64,000 nt of DNA, taken from assembly GCF_022568815.1 (NCBI RefSeq), contig NZ_JAKZHX010000001.1, forward strand, positions 310,001 through 374,000. The letters are read 5' to 3'. The notes beneath the pieces were generated by a model. It was not told the origin of the DNA. It ran no database searches and was given only the letters and a program-made list of their open reading frames with translations. Origin of the DNA: Undibacterium paludis. GTDB lineage: Bacteria > Pseudomonadota > Gammaproteobacteria > Burkholderiales > Burkholderiaceae_D. Made by a program: the position numbers and the translations under genes. Shown piece after piece: positions 1-8,000 of this stretch; positions within the stretch are counted from its first letter, which is position 1, and each line of letters opens with the position of its first letter.

Positions 1-270
1 CTTGAGCAAATTGGTTTGCAGGGAGTCCTGCTCCTGCGAAGGTGCATACACGTGTGAACGCTGGCTTTCATCGCGCATCAGGATACCTTTGCCGTGCATG
101 ATCTGCAGATGGCGCAAGACTGTGGCATAGGCCAGATCGGGGCGCTCTTCCTGTATGGTTTCATGCAGTTGCTTGGCGCTCATGGGGCCGTGCTGCCACA
201 AAACCTTGAGCAAGTTCAGCTCGGATGCCGTGGGCTTGGGGATAGATGATTTTGCAATAGAGGAAGACAT
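1..270 (-). CDS. BlaI/MecI/CopY-family transcriptional repressor, C-terminus cut by window edge
   Basis: The first 90 codons read on the minus strand give an N-terminal winged-helix domain typical of the BlaI/MecI penicillinase-repressor family: a serine-rich lead, then ELNLLKVLWQHGPMSAKQLH, a YATVLRHLQIMHGKGIL recognition-helix region and a wing ending in SHVYAPS. The C-terminal dimerisation and protease-site half lies outside the window, so completeness cannot be judged. Family members usually repress a downstream M56 (BlaR/MecR) sensor peptidase, which would be expected just left of the window. Directly upstream sit an 11-bp inverted repeat touching the start codon and three evenly spaced TCTAGA palindromes, consistent with autoregulation (inference). 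The start ATG is at 268-270. Confidence 0.8.
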   Translation of the reverse strand, partial: MSSSIAKSSIPKPTASELNLLKVLWQHGPMSAKQLHETIQEERPDLAYATVLRHLQIMHGKGILMRDESQRSHVYAPSQEQDSLQTNLLK

Positions 271-304
271 ATTCTGCATCCAGTTTCAAGAATGGATGCA
301 GAAT
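271..304. promoter_or_regulatory. 11-bp inverted repeat abutting the repressor start codon
   Basis: ATTCTGCATCC at 271-281 is matched by its exact reverse complement GGATGCAGAAT at 294-304, with a 12-base loop. It ends immediately before the repressor ATG, so it would form a hairpin over the ribosome binding site or act as an operator. Its function is inferred from position only. Confidence 0.45.
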
Positions 305-310
305 AAATGT

Positions 311-344
311 TCTAGAAACTTTTGTCTAGAACTTTTTTTCTAGA
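311..344. promoter_or_regulatory. Triple TCTAGA palindrome array, probable repressor operator
   Basis: TCTAGA occurs at 311-316, 325-330 and 339-344, each start exactly 14 bp from the last, separated by A/T-rich spacers. BlaI-family repressors bind short palindromes near their own promoter as dimers. The regular spacing in the upstream region of the BlaI-like gene suggests an autoregulatory operator, but no binding is shown. Confidence 0.5.
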
Positions 345-370
345 CAATCAATCCGGATACTCTTGCCTGA

Positions 371-804
371 CTATCCTGCCTGCAGTGCAGCAAGTCTTTC
401 TGCCACTTCCCGTTTTAATTCATGTGCGAATACATCATTGAACTGTATATTCATGCCACGGATTTCGGGATCGGTGATGCCATTGGCGAGACGGAATTCG
501 CGGGCATGGGTACGCAACCGATTTTCAAATTCTTCTATGTCGGCCAGCCTGCTGACAGGCCTGACTTCAACACCTGGTTCTCGGGCCAGGTGGGCATGTA
601 ACCTGGCCTCATGCAAGGCCAGCATGTCGGTCACAGGTGTAGATTTGAACAGCGCAAAACTGTGCACATGGGGCCGCTGAGGTAATACGTGCTGCTGCGG
701 GCATCCGAAGTCAGCAATAGACTGCCATCGCTAAGCAGGCTGATACAGCGCTTCAGACATACGTTGCCCGCTGCTTCTATGAGCAGGGCAATATCCTGCT
801 TAAA
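371..804 (-). pseudogene. Unknown ORF apparently broken by a frameshift
   Basis: A 98-codon reading frame (GTG at 665-667, stop at 371) encodes a charged, helical C-terminal part with LADIEEFENRLRTHAREF and ELKREVAERLAALQAG. Just upstream, a different frame is open from the AraC stop region at 804 down to about 670 and reads smoothly as LLIEAAGN ... SLLLTSDARSSTYYLSGP. Adding one C to the CCCC run near 670-673 would join the two frames into one protein of about 140 residues. The upstream frame has no ATG or GTG start. It could be a decayed gene, a sequencing error, or a genuine short GTG-started gene at 371-667. I do not recognise the family. Confidence 0.35.
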
Positions 805-1654
805 TCATGCTGCGCAGCCGCGACTGGCTGGGAGTCATGCCGAAAACGGAACGGAAGCTGGAGGTGAAATGGCTGTGGCTGACAAAGCCGCATGCATGGG
901 CTATCTGCGTCAGGTCATGGCGTGTTGCCTGCATGGCGCGCAGGGCTTTCGCCAGTCGGGTACGTATCAGGTAACGATGGACAGGCAAACCGACTTCTTC
1001 TCTGAATACCCGTGCCAGGTGAAACGGCGATGTATGTACCTGACGGGCCAGTTCATCAAGTGCCCATTCCTGCTGGGGATACAGCGAGATCAGTTCTTTG
1101 ACGGCCTCAACTTGCTGGCGTCTGCGACGCTGTGTCTCGGTGTGCCTGACACGGTCCAGTTGCCGGCGCTCAAAACAGGCCGCCTGTACAGAGGCAGTCA
1201 GCACTGTGACACTGATTTCCTGTACCGCCAGAGTATCGATGACTGGTTCATGCAGATGTCGCCATAAAAGTTCGCGGCTCAGCACGCTGGCTGGGGGTAG
1301 CAGGCTATGCGGCCTCAATGCGGGAGCATACAATTGCTGTACTCCTGCGGCATCGATCAGCATTTGCGTAAGTGCCTCCTTTGAAAAATCCAGCACCAGG
1401 GCCTCGTCCCCTATATCGCCAGGGAAGGTGATGCGGTAAGGTTTGCCCTCCCCCAGAAAAATCGCATGATTGGCATTCGCAATGACATGCTGTTTCGGAC
1501 CATCATGCTTGGCCAGCACGCCGGCAATGGGCAACAATACCAGGTCGGCAGTCTCGCACTCAAGCTCATCTGTATCATCAGGCGCGGGCTTTGCCATACC
1601 GTGCCGTATGGACAGGAGTTCGCTTTGAAAAAGAGTACGCAGCACTAAAGACAT
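800..1654 (-). CDS. AraC-family transcriptional regulator
   Basis: This 284-residue protein has the usual AraC layout: an N-terminal cupin-like ligand-binding part (about residues 10-160, including GEGKPYRITFPGD) and a C-terminal double helix-turn-helix (about 185-280) with WALDELARQVHTSPFHLARVF and ITQIAHACGF-type motifs, then the signature SHSHFTSSFRSVFGMTPS. The ligand and target are unknown. It is followed by the broken ORF on the same strand and is divergent from the P-type ATPase gene across a 254-bp gap, so it may control either side. That link is inference. Confidence 0.85.
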   Translation of the reverse strand: MSLVLRTLFQSELLSIRHGMAKPAPDDTDELECETADLVLLPIAGVLAKHDGPKQHVIANANHAIFLGEGKPYRITFPGDIGDEALVLDFSKEALTQMLIDAAGVQQLYAPALRPHSLLPPASVLSRELLWRHLHEPVIDTLAVQEISVTVLTASVQAACFERRQLDRVRHTETQRRRRQQVEAVKELISLYPQQEWALDELARQVHTSPFHLARVFREEVGLPVHRYLIRTRLAKALRAMQATRHDLTQIAHACGFVSHSHFTSSFRSVFGMTPSQSRLRSMI

Positions 1655-1908
1655 TTTTGGAAACCGGTAAAATCAATGTTATAAAATCCCTGAAACAGTT
1701 CTACAAGCACAATTTTCAGCTTATCCTGACTTTCGTGAATGATGATTTTGATTTAAACGTATTTACTGAACAAGCTATTGGTCACACTGCGGGAATTGAG
1801 ATAACTGCTATTGTATGCTTCAATGCAGCAGCTTTGAGATTGATCAATATACCAGCCTGCTTATCTCTGTAAAGCTATAGTCACGAACTATCACTGGGCA
1901 GTGCTCAC

Positions 1909-4491
1909 ATGGCTACACCTGAACTCGCAACAACGACCGGACTGAGTTCTGCCGTCTCAAAAGAGCGGCTACAGGCTGTTGGTCCCAATGAGCTGCCCTC
2001 AGCCAGGCCCCGCAATATCTGGGCAATTGCCTGGACGGTATTAAGCGAACCTATGCTCTTGCTGCTGATCGCCTGCGGCAGCATTTATCTGGTGCTGGGC
2101 GACATACATGAAGCGCTGGTGCTGCTGGCTTTTGTGTTTGTCATCATCACTATCACTTTTTATCAGGAACACAAGACTGAGCGTGCGCTTGAGGCCTTGC
2201 GTGATTTATCGAGCCCGCGTGCGCTGGTCATCAGGGATGGTCAACAAATACGTATTGCAGGCCGGGAAGTGGTTCCTGGCGATGTGATGGTACTGGCAGA
2301 AGGCGACAGGGTAGCTGCAGATGCTGTGTTGTTGTCTTGCCTGAATATGACAGTCGATGAATCCCTGCTGACTGGTGAATCCGTTCCTGTCAACAAAGCT
2401 GCTCAGGACAATTTGCCAGCAGCGATGGGACAAGCTGGTGGCGAAGATACACCTTTTGTCTTTTCTGGCAGTCTGGTGGTGCAAGGTAAAGGGCTGGCCC
2501 AGGTTATGGCAACGGGCAGCCAGACTGCTATCGGCAGGATAGGTACAGCCTTGTCATCGGTCGATACCGAGCCCACGCGTGTACAAGTGGAAACCCGCAA
2601 GGTAGTCAAATATGTCGCCCTCTCCAGCCTGGGCGTGGCTGTGCTATTGGCGACCTGGTATGGGTTCAGCCGCCAGCTTTGGCTGGACGGGGTGCTGATC
2701 GGTCTTACTTTTGCAATGGCCTTGATACCAGAAGAATTGCCTGTCGTTTTAACCCTGTTCCTGGGTATAGGCGCATGGCGCATGGCCAGACAGCAGGTAT
2801 TGACGCGAAGAGTGCCTGCCATCGAAACGCTTGGAGCAACGACGGTACTCTGTACGGACAAAACCGGCACGCTGACGCAAAATAAAATGGAGGTCGTGCA
2901 ATTGTTCGCAGGAAATAAAGTCATTGACTGCCAGCAGCCAAGAGCTGATTTGCCTGAAGAATTTCATGAAGTCCTCGAGTATGCCATTTTAGCCAGTCAC
3001 CGTGAGCCTTTTGATCCCATGGAGGTAGCCATTCAAGGAGCAGGAATAAACATGCTCAGCAAGACTGAGCATTTGCACGCCGGCTGGGGGCTGGTTGAAG
3101 AATATCCCCTGTCAAAGGAATTGCTGGCCATGTCCAGAGTCTGGGCTTCAGAGGACAGGGAACAGTATGTCATTGCCACCAAAGGCGCGCCCGAGGCAGT
3201 TGCCGATCTTTGTCATTTGCTGCCCAATGACGCAAAGACATTGCTGGAACAAGTCAACCTGATGGCTGAAAAAGGACTGCGTGTACTCGGTGTCGCCAAA
3301 GCAAAATTCAAGGCTTCCCATGTGCCTATTGCCATCGAGAACACGACGGAAGATGAACTACCCGACATCCAGCATGATTTTGATTTTGAACTTGTCGGCC
3401 TGATTGCCATGGCAGACCCGGTACGCGCCGGTGTGCCGGCGGCCATCCATGAATGCCAGACGGCTGGGATACGGGTGGTGATGATTACCGGTGACTATTC
3501 TGCAACCGCAAAAAATATAGCGGCGCAGTGTGGCTTGCCAGTAACCGGCGGCGTTATCACCGGTGCAGAACTCAATGAGATGGATGAAGCGCAATTGCAG
3601 CAACGCATTGCTGACGTCGCCATATTTTGCCGGGTCGCACCGGAACAAAAACTGCGCCTGGTCAATGCCTACAAAGCTGCCGGAGAAGTCGTTGCGATGA
3701 CCGGCGACGGTGTGAACGATGCACCGGCGCTGAAAGCTGCAAATATAGGAATAGCGATGGGCAAGCGGGGCACGGATGTGGCGCGTGAATCTGCAGCCCT
3801 GGTGTTGCTGGACGATGAGTTCTCCTCTATCGTGGCAGCCGTCAAATCAGGTCGACGGATATTTGACAACCTCAGGAAAACCATTTGCTTTATCGTTGCC
3901 GTTCATATCCCCGTGATTGGCATGTCAGTTATCCCCGTCGTGCTGGGCTGGCCCGTCATGTTGATGCCTGTGCATATCTTGTTTCTACAACTCATTATCG
4001 ATCCCACCTGTTCGCTGGTATTTGAGGCCGAAGTGGAAGAAAGAGATGTCATGCAGAGACCACCCCGGGCCACCCGAGCGACGATTTTTAATCGCAAAAC
4101 CTTGTTCAAGGGTTTGCTGCAAGGCTCGGCATTATTACTGACCATCTTGATGATTTACCACCTCGCATTACAACAAATGGAAGTGAATCAGGCCAGGACC
4201 ATGGCATTCACGGCCATGGTGACTGGCAATATAGGTTTAATCTTTATTAACCGCAGTTTGTCTGCCAATATCCTCCATAGTTTGCGCCTGCCCAATCCCG
4301 TGCTGTGGTGGGTGGTGACCGGCGCCATGGCAGTGTTGTCTCTGGCACTGTTTTTACCTGGATTGTCCAGGCTGTTTTACTTTGCCAGCATAGCATCCAC
4401 GCAATTGGCTATCAGCCTGCTCGCCGCGTTGCTGTGCATCAGCCTGATGGCTGCACTCAGAGTATTTACAAGCAGCAAGACGACAACTTGA
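1909..4491 (+). CDS. P-type cation-transporting ATPase
   Basis: This 860-residue integral membrane ATPase moves a cation at the cost of ATP. Diagnostic motifs are present in order: TGES actuator motif near residue 154, PEELP in transmembrane helix 4 near 274, phosphorylation motif DKTGT with Asp near 317, nucleotide-binding KGAPE near 425 and hinge TGDGVNDAP near 598, followed by a C-terminal bundle of hydrophobic segments. The layout resembles Ca2+-ATPase-like P2 enzymes and lacks N-terminal heavy-metal CXXC domains, so a copper or zinc role is unlikely. The PEELP rather than PEGLP helix-4 motif places it in a poorly characterised bacterial subgroup. The transported ion cannot be read from sequence. 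It stands alone, with no partner gene on the same strand. Confidence 0.88.
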   Translation: MATPELATTTGLSSAVSKERLQAVGPNELPSARPRNIWAIAWTVLSEPMLLLLIACGSIYLVLGDIHEALVLLAFVFVIITITFYQEHKTERALEALRDLSSPRALVIRDGQQIRIAGREVVPGDVMVLAEGDRVAADAVLLSCLNMTVDESLLTGESVPVNKAAQDNLPAAMGQAGGEDTPFVFSGSLVVQGKGLAQVMATGSQTAIGRIGTALSSVDTEPTRVQVETRKVVKYVALSSLGVAVLLATWYGFSRQLWLDGVLIGLTFAMALIPEELPVVLTLFLGIGAWRMARQQVLTRRVPAIETLGATTVLCTDKTGTLTQNKMEVVQLFAGNKVIDCQQPRADLPEEFHEVLEYAILASHREPFDPMEVAIQGAGINMLSKTEHLHAGWGLVEEYPLSKELLAMSRVWASEDREQYVIATKGAPEAVADLCHLLPNDAKTLLEQVNLMAEKGLRVLGVAKAKFKASHVPIAIENTTEDELPDIQHDFDFELVGLIAMADPVRAGVPAAIHECQTAGIRVVMITGDYSATAKNIAAQCGLPVTGGVITGAELNEMDEAQLQQRIADVAIFCRVAPEQKLRLVNAYKAAGEVVAMTGDGVNDAPALKAANIGIAMGKRGTDVARESAALVLLDDEFSSIVAAVKSGRRIFDNLRKTICFIVAVHIPVIGMSVIPVVLGWPVMLMPVHILFLQLIIDPTCSLVFEAEVEERDVMQRPPRATRATIFNRKTLFKGLLQGSALLLTILMIYHLALQQMEVNQARTMAFTAMVTGNIGLIFINRSLSANILHSLRLPNPVLWWVVTGAMAVLSLALFLPGLSRLFYFASIASTQLAISLLAALLCISLMAALRVFTSSKTTT

Positions 4492-4532
4492 ACAAGCAGC
4501 ATTGCCAGGTGCCGTATTCAGGCTGACGGTCA

Positions 4533-5264
4533 TTATTTTGGCAACAGTTTGCGCCGCTCATACTCAAGCTGGTTGATGTGGCGCTGGATTGCCACATCCA
4601 TTTCATGCGGCAATTTAACAAAACTGATCCCTATGCGATAACGGCCCTGCTTGTTTTTTTCTATCTGTGTTACATGGCGTATCACTCCGGCACAGCGCAC
4701 TACATTGCGTATACCCAGGACAATATGGGCAATAGCAATACGATCCTGCACTTTCAGTTGCGGAGGACCAGAGACCTGTACGCTGAAGCCACCCACGCAA
4801 ATATCATGGATGGGTAAATACGCCAGGGTCTCTCCGTGCTCGTCATACAGCCTGGCCTTGAGCGGATCAACAATGGGTAACTGGTTACGGAAAAATTCAC
4901 GGCGCTGCATGCGTACCACGCGCTGGGGTATCGATACCCAGAAGGCATCCTGCCCTCCCCACAAAAACCGTTGAGGATTGAGACCGGTAAACTGCACACG
5001 TATGCCGTCGGGATAAGCCAGCAAAACACATGAACTGGCTTTTTCCAGCAATTTATTGGCGCGTGCATCACCGCCAATATCAAAAACGAGGCCATCTTCC
5101 CTGGCTGACAGTATCTGGGTAACGATAAATTCGCGTCCTTCATTGAAGTAGACGGTAACCGGCTCGCGCCTGTGCGCAAGTTCGTTCAGGATACCAAGAA
5201 TCTCTCGCTGACCCAGCAAGAAAAATTTATCTTCAATTTCTTCGTTACTGAATGAAGCCGACAT
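4533..5264 (-). CDS. YcgR-like flagellar brake / PilZ-domain c-di-GMP receptor
   Basis: This 243-residue cytoplasmic protein has an N-terminal YcgR domain (about 1-110) and a C-terminal PilZ domain (about 115-235). The c-di-GMP-binding signatures are visible: RxxxR at R122-R126 (in RREFFR) and a D-x-C-x-x-G variant of the D/NxSxxG motif at D154-G159. YcgR proteins bind c-di-GMP and slow the flagellar motor or alter its direction. No flagellar genes flank it here; the gene is monocistronic, with its end facing the P-type ATPase gene. Serine replaced by cysteine in the second motif is conservative. Confidence 0.85.
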   Translation of the reverse strand: MSASFSNEEIEDKFFLLGQREILGILNELAHRREPVTVYFNEGREFIVTQILSAREDGLVFDIGGDARANKLLEKASSCVLLAYPDGIRVQFTGLNPQRFLWGGQDAFWVSIPQRVVRMQRREFFRNQLPIVDPLKARLYDEHGETLAYLPIHDICVGGFSVQVSGPPQLKVQDRIAIAHIVLGIRNVVRCAGVIRHVTQIEKNKQGRYRIGISFVKLPHEMDVAIQRHINQLEYERRKLLPK

Positions 5265-5463
5265 CCATCATCCTTCTTATATGTTTTTTTTAAAATAATC
5301 TCCTTATTGCCTTTGGTCAATCAAAGAATGCTTGCACACCGCCTGACGAAGTTCATCAGTTGCTTTTTTGGCTCATCAAGCCTGATTCCCCCTACGCCTG
5401 TATAAAGTCCCGATTTGTTGCATAATGGCAGCTTTGCAAAATACAGGCTGCGGTTTGATTGCG

Positions 5464-6012
5464 ATGAACATACTTGCCATTTGCGGCAGCCTGCGTGCTG
5501 CGTCCCTCAATGCCATGCTGATACGCGCCTTGTGCAAGCTGGCATCTGACGATATCAGGATCAACACTTATGCCGGAATGGCGGCACTGCCCCTGTTCAA
5601 TCCGGATCTGGATCTAACACCACCCGCATCTGTCGTTGAATTGAAAACGCAGATACGAGCGTCAGATGTCGTGCTGATCGCCAGCCCTGAATATGCGCAT
5701 GGTATTACCGGTGTCATGAAAAATGCCCTGGATTGGACCGTCAGCAGCGATGTGTTTGTCAACAAGCCCGTCATTGTCTTGAACACTTCACCCAGGGCCA
5801 CGCATGCAGATGCTGCGCTAAGGGAAATCCTGAGCGTCATGTCCGCACATATCATGGAAGGAGCCTCAATCAAGGTACCTGTCGTCGGTGCTGGCCTGGA
5901 CGAGGACGGCATAGTGAGTGATCAGATAATAGCAACCAGCCTGAGAATAGCGCTAATAGCGGCCAGGGCAGAATGGAAACTGTATCAAAACAGACTGGAC
6001 TCAGGACACTAG
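5464..6012 (+). CDS. NAD(P)H-dependent FMN reductase
   Basis: This protein of about 182 residues has a flavodoxin-like fold and belongs to the NADPH-dependent FMN reductase family (the ChrR/ArsH/azobenzene reductase group). The phosphate-binding loop ICGSLRAASLN sits at the N-terminus, and SPEYAHGITGVMKNALDW is the family flavin-contact and dimer motif. I chose ATG 5464 because the family begins MxILAICGS; an in-frame ATG at 5425 would add 13 unrelated residues. Neither start has a strong Shine-Dalgarno. Its last codons overlap the convergent thioredoxin gene by 12 bp. Confidence 0.82.
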   Translation: MNILAICGSLRAASLNAMLIRALCKLASDDIRINTYAGMAALPLFNPDLDLTPPASVVELKTQIRASDVVLIASPEYAHGITGVMKNALDWTVSSDVFVNKPVIVLNTSPRATHADAALREILSVMSAHIMEGASIKVPVVGAGLDEDGIVSDQIIATSLRIALIAARAEWKLYQNRLDSGH

Positions 6013-6522
6013 AGCTTGCTCCAGCAAGTGATGCAATTCGGTGAATGAGGGTTCGCCGACGTAACGCTTGAGAATGTTGCCCTGCCTGTCAATGACATAG
6101 GTGGTCGGCGTCAGTTTGACGTCGCCAAATGACTTGGCCAGCTTGCCTTGCACATCAAGCGCGACATGGAAAGGCAGTTTGCGGGTTTCTGTGTAGTTGA
6201 GCACGTAATTGGGCGGATCATAGCTCATGGCGACGGCAACAAATTCCAGCCCCTGTTTGTTGTACTTATTATAAGTCTCTATCATCTTGGGCATTTCGCC
6301 GACACAGGTCGTGCAGGATGTTGCCCAAAAATTCACCATGACGACTTTGCCACGCAGGCTTTGTGTGGAAATTTTTTCGCCCTTTATATTGGTAAAACTC
6401 ACCTCAGGCATGGGCGTCTTTGCCTTGTACGTCATGAAGAACGTCACTGCCAGGGCAATCAGGGCAGTAGCGGCGATGACAGAGAAAATGGCAAATTTGC
6501 GCGGTGAAGAAGGGGCCAACAT
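6001..6522 (-). CDS. TlpA/ResA-family membrane-anchored thioredoxin
   Basis: This 173-residue protein has an N-terminal membrane anchor (about residues 10-30) followed by a periplasmic AhpC/TSA-like thioredoxin domain. The redox motif is CTTC at C70-C73 in FWATSCTTC, with the cis-proline region TPTTYVID further on. Such proteins reduce periplasmic disulfides, for example in cytochrome c maturation. Start ATG 6520-6522 is preferred; a TTG at 6546 would extend it by eight residues. CTTC differs from the CPxC found in most TlpA proteins and in the second copy at 10438. Confidence 0.82.
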   Translation of the reverse strand: MLAPSSPRKFAIFSVIAATALIALAVTFFMTYKAKTPMPEVSFTNIKGEKISTQSLRGKVVMVNFWATSCTTCVGEMPKMIETYNKYNKQGLEFVAVAMSYDPPNYVLNYTETRKLPFHVALDVQGKLAKSFGDVKLTPTTYVIDRQGNILKRYVGEPSFTELHHLLEQALVS

Positions 6523-6627
6523 AGCGTTTCCAGAATCAAGGGACAAATCGAATGTTCACATTATACGACGTTACAGTCATGCAGTTTTCCCCAAGGCTTG
6601 ATCCGCCCCAAACGTCACCATAGAAAG

Positions 6628-7410
6628 TCACCATAGTTTGGCCACTGGTATCACAACACCGGCAAACCATGAGCGATCCGACGAACTTGAAGTCAACCCC
6701 TTGATCAACCCTGCATCAAAGGTCAGGCGTTTGTTCGGACTATAGGTAAATGCCAGCAACGCCTGGCCCTGGTTCCTGGTGCCGGCACGATGCCAGCCCG
6801 CCCATTCTGCCGTTACCCCGCATTGCTCATTGAGTGCTGCTGAAAACGAGCCCGACAGGCCGGTTTGCCAGTGCGAAGTATTATCCTCAGCAAAGCCCTG
6901 GTGAGTCAGGTTCAGGTTGATGTCGGCATGCAGCTTGCCAAAATCCTGACTATAGATGCTGTTCAGTGTCCAGTCGGGCTTGCCGCTGCCCAGAGGTTCT
7001 TTGGCTGTCGGGAATTTATTGCCAAACTCCAGACCAAAGGCGGTATCGTCATCCACGATAAAAGCGCGTTTGATAGTCAGTGAAGTATCACCAAAACCCT
7101 GGTTGCGCTGCCCGGCTTCATCATTGATGACCCTGGCTTCACCACCGAGCAACACACCCCATTCTTTGGAGAAAGCCAGTTTGAACAGATAAGGCAGGCT
7201 CTGGCGACGGGAACCATCGTCCTTGCTGACGTTGACACCCATTTCCAGTTCCAGTTGCCCGGTTACTGGCAGCTGGGCAGAATTAGATACCGAAGGCCGG
7301 TAGGGTGTAATCGGGTTTTCAACATCATCAGCCGCTTGCGCAAGCAGACTGACCTGGCATGTCAACATTGCCAGCAAACCAAGGCAGGACAGGCGTATTC
7401 TGGACATCAT
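6628..7410 (-). CDS. Predicted outer-membrane beta-barrel protein (transporter-like)
   Basis: The 260-residue product starts with a classical signal peptide (about 1-27, ending LLAQA). It continues with alternating amphipathic strands rich in aromatic and glycine residues (GQLELEMGVNV, FGLEFGNKF, ALLAFTYSP) and ends in a C-terminal aromatic residue (KLW), as outer-membrane barrels do. It resembles the MetA-pathway/phenol degradation transporter-like family in length and layout. The start ATG at 7408-7410 is set by an AAGGAAG ribosome-binding site just upstream. It lies 7 bp downstream of the Lrp-type regulator on the same strand, so the two are probably co-transcribed. The substrate is unknown. 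Confidence 0.65.
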   Translation of the reverse strand: MMSRIRLSCLGLLAMLTCQVSLLAQAADDVENPITPYRPSVSNSAQLPVTGQLELEMGVNVSKDDGSRRQSLPYLFKLAFSKEWGVLLGGEARVINDEAGQRNQGFGDTSLTIKRAFIVDDDTAFGLEFGNKFPTAKEPLGSGKPDWTLNSIYSQDFGKLHADINLNLTHQGFAEDNTSHWQTGLSGSFSAALNEQCGVTAEWAGWHRAGTRNQGQALLAFTYSPNKRLTFDAGLIKGLTSSSSDRSWFAGVVIPVAKLW

Positions 7411-7417
7411 CTTCCTT

Positions 7418-7867
7418 TCATTCCGGCAGGGGGGCGCTGATGGCTTTACCAGCCACATGGGTAGTCAAGACAATGGCCGTGGAAGTTGAACCAAAGGCAT
7501 TGAGTTCATTGATAATACGCTGCAAATGCTCTACATCGGTGGCCAGCACGCGCATGACCGCACCGTCTTCACCGGTGACAGTATAACAGTCTATGATTTC
7601 AGGGCAGCTTGCCACATACTGGACATATGGTCGCCCCTGCTGGGTGGACAACCTGATCATGGCTGTGATTTGATAACCCAGGGCCTTGGGATTGATGTCG
7701 GCTCTGTAAGCACGGATGACCTGACCAGCTTCCAGGCGCTTGATGCGCTCTGACACGGCTGGCTGGCTGAGGTGAACCTGACGCCCGATCTCTGCATGTG
7801 ACATACGAGCATCCTGTTGCAATAGTTGCAGGATTTTTTGGTCAAACTGGTCGAGTCTATAATTCAT
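7418..7867 (-). CDS. Lrp/AsnC-family transcriptional regulator
   Basis: This 149-residue protein has an N-terminal helix-turn-helix (LDQFDQKILQLLQQDARMSH, then LSQPAVSERIKRLE) and a C-terminal RAM/ligand-binding domain with the TGEDGAVMRVLATDVEHL segment. Lrp-type regulators sense amino acids as octamers. It is divergent from lysA across 133 bp, so it is a good candidate for controlling lysine synthesis (inference). Two in-frame ATGs, at 7873 and 7867, lie close to a weak AGGA; I use 7867, which gives the usual family N-terminus. Confidence 0.85.
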   Translation of the reverse strand: MNYRLDQFDQKILQLLQQDARMSHAEIGRQVHLSQPAVSERIKRLEAGQVIRAYRADINPKALGYQITAMIRLSTQQGRPYVQYVASCPEIIDCYTVTGEDGAVMRVLATDVEHLQRIINELNAFGSTSTAIVLTTHVAGKAISAPLPE

Positions 7868-7944
7868 AAGCATATTGTCCTGATTTCCAATCAAATCCTT
7901 GGCTGTGCCGGTGATTCCTTATGAGTTCCCATTCAAACTGGCGC

Positions 7945-7972
7945 TTGCACTTGTTAAAGTAGAGCTTATACC
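7945..7972 (+). promoter_or_regulatory. Candidate sigma-70 promoter of lysA
   Basis: TTGCAC (7945-7950) and TATACC (7967-7972) are separated by 16 bp and lie about 28 bp before the lysA start. The position between the Lrp-type regulator and lysA makes it a plausible regulated promoter. It is called from motif similarity only. Confidence 0.45.
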
Positions 7973-8000
7973 AAACTTTGAACCACTCTGGAAAACCGCC

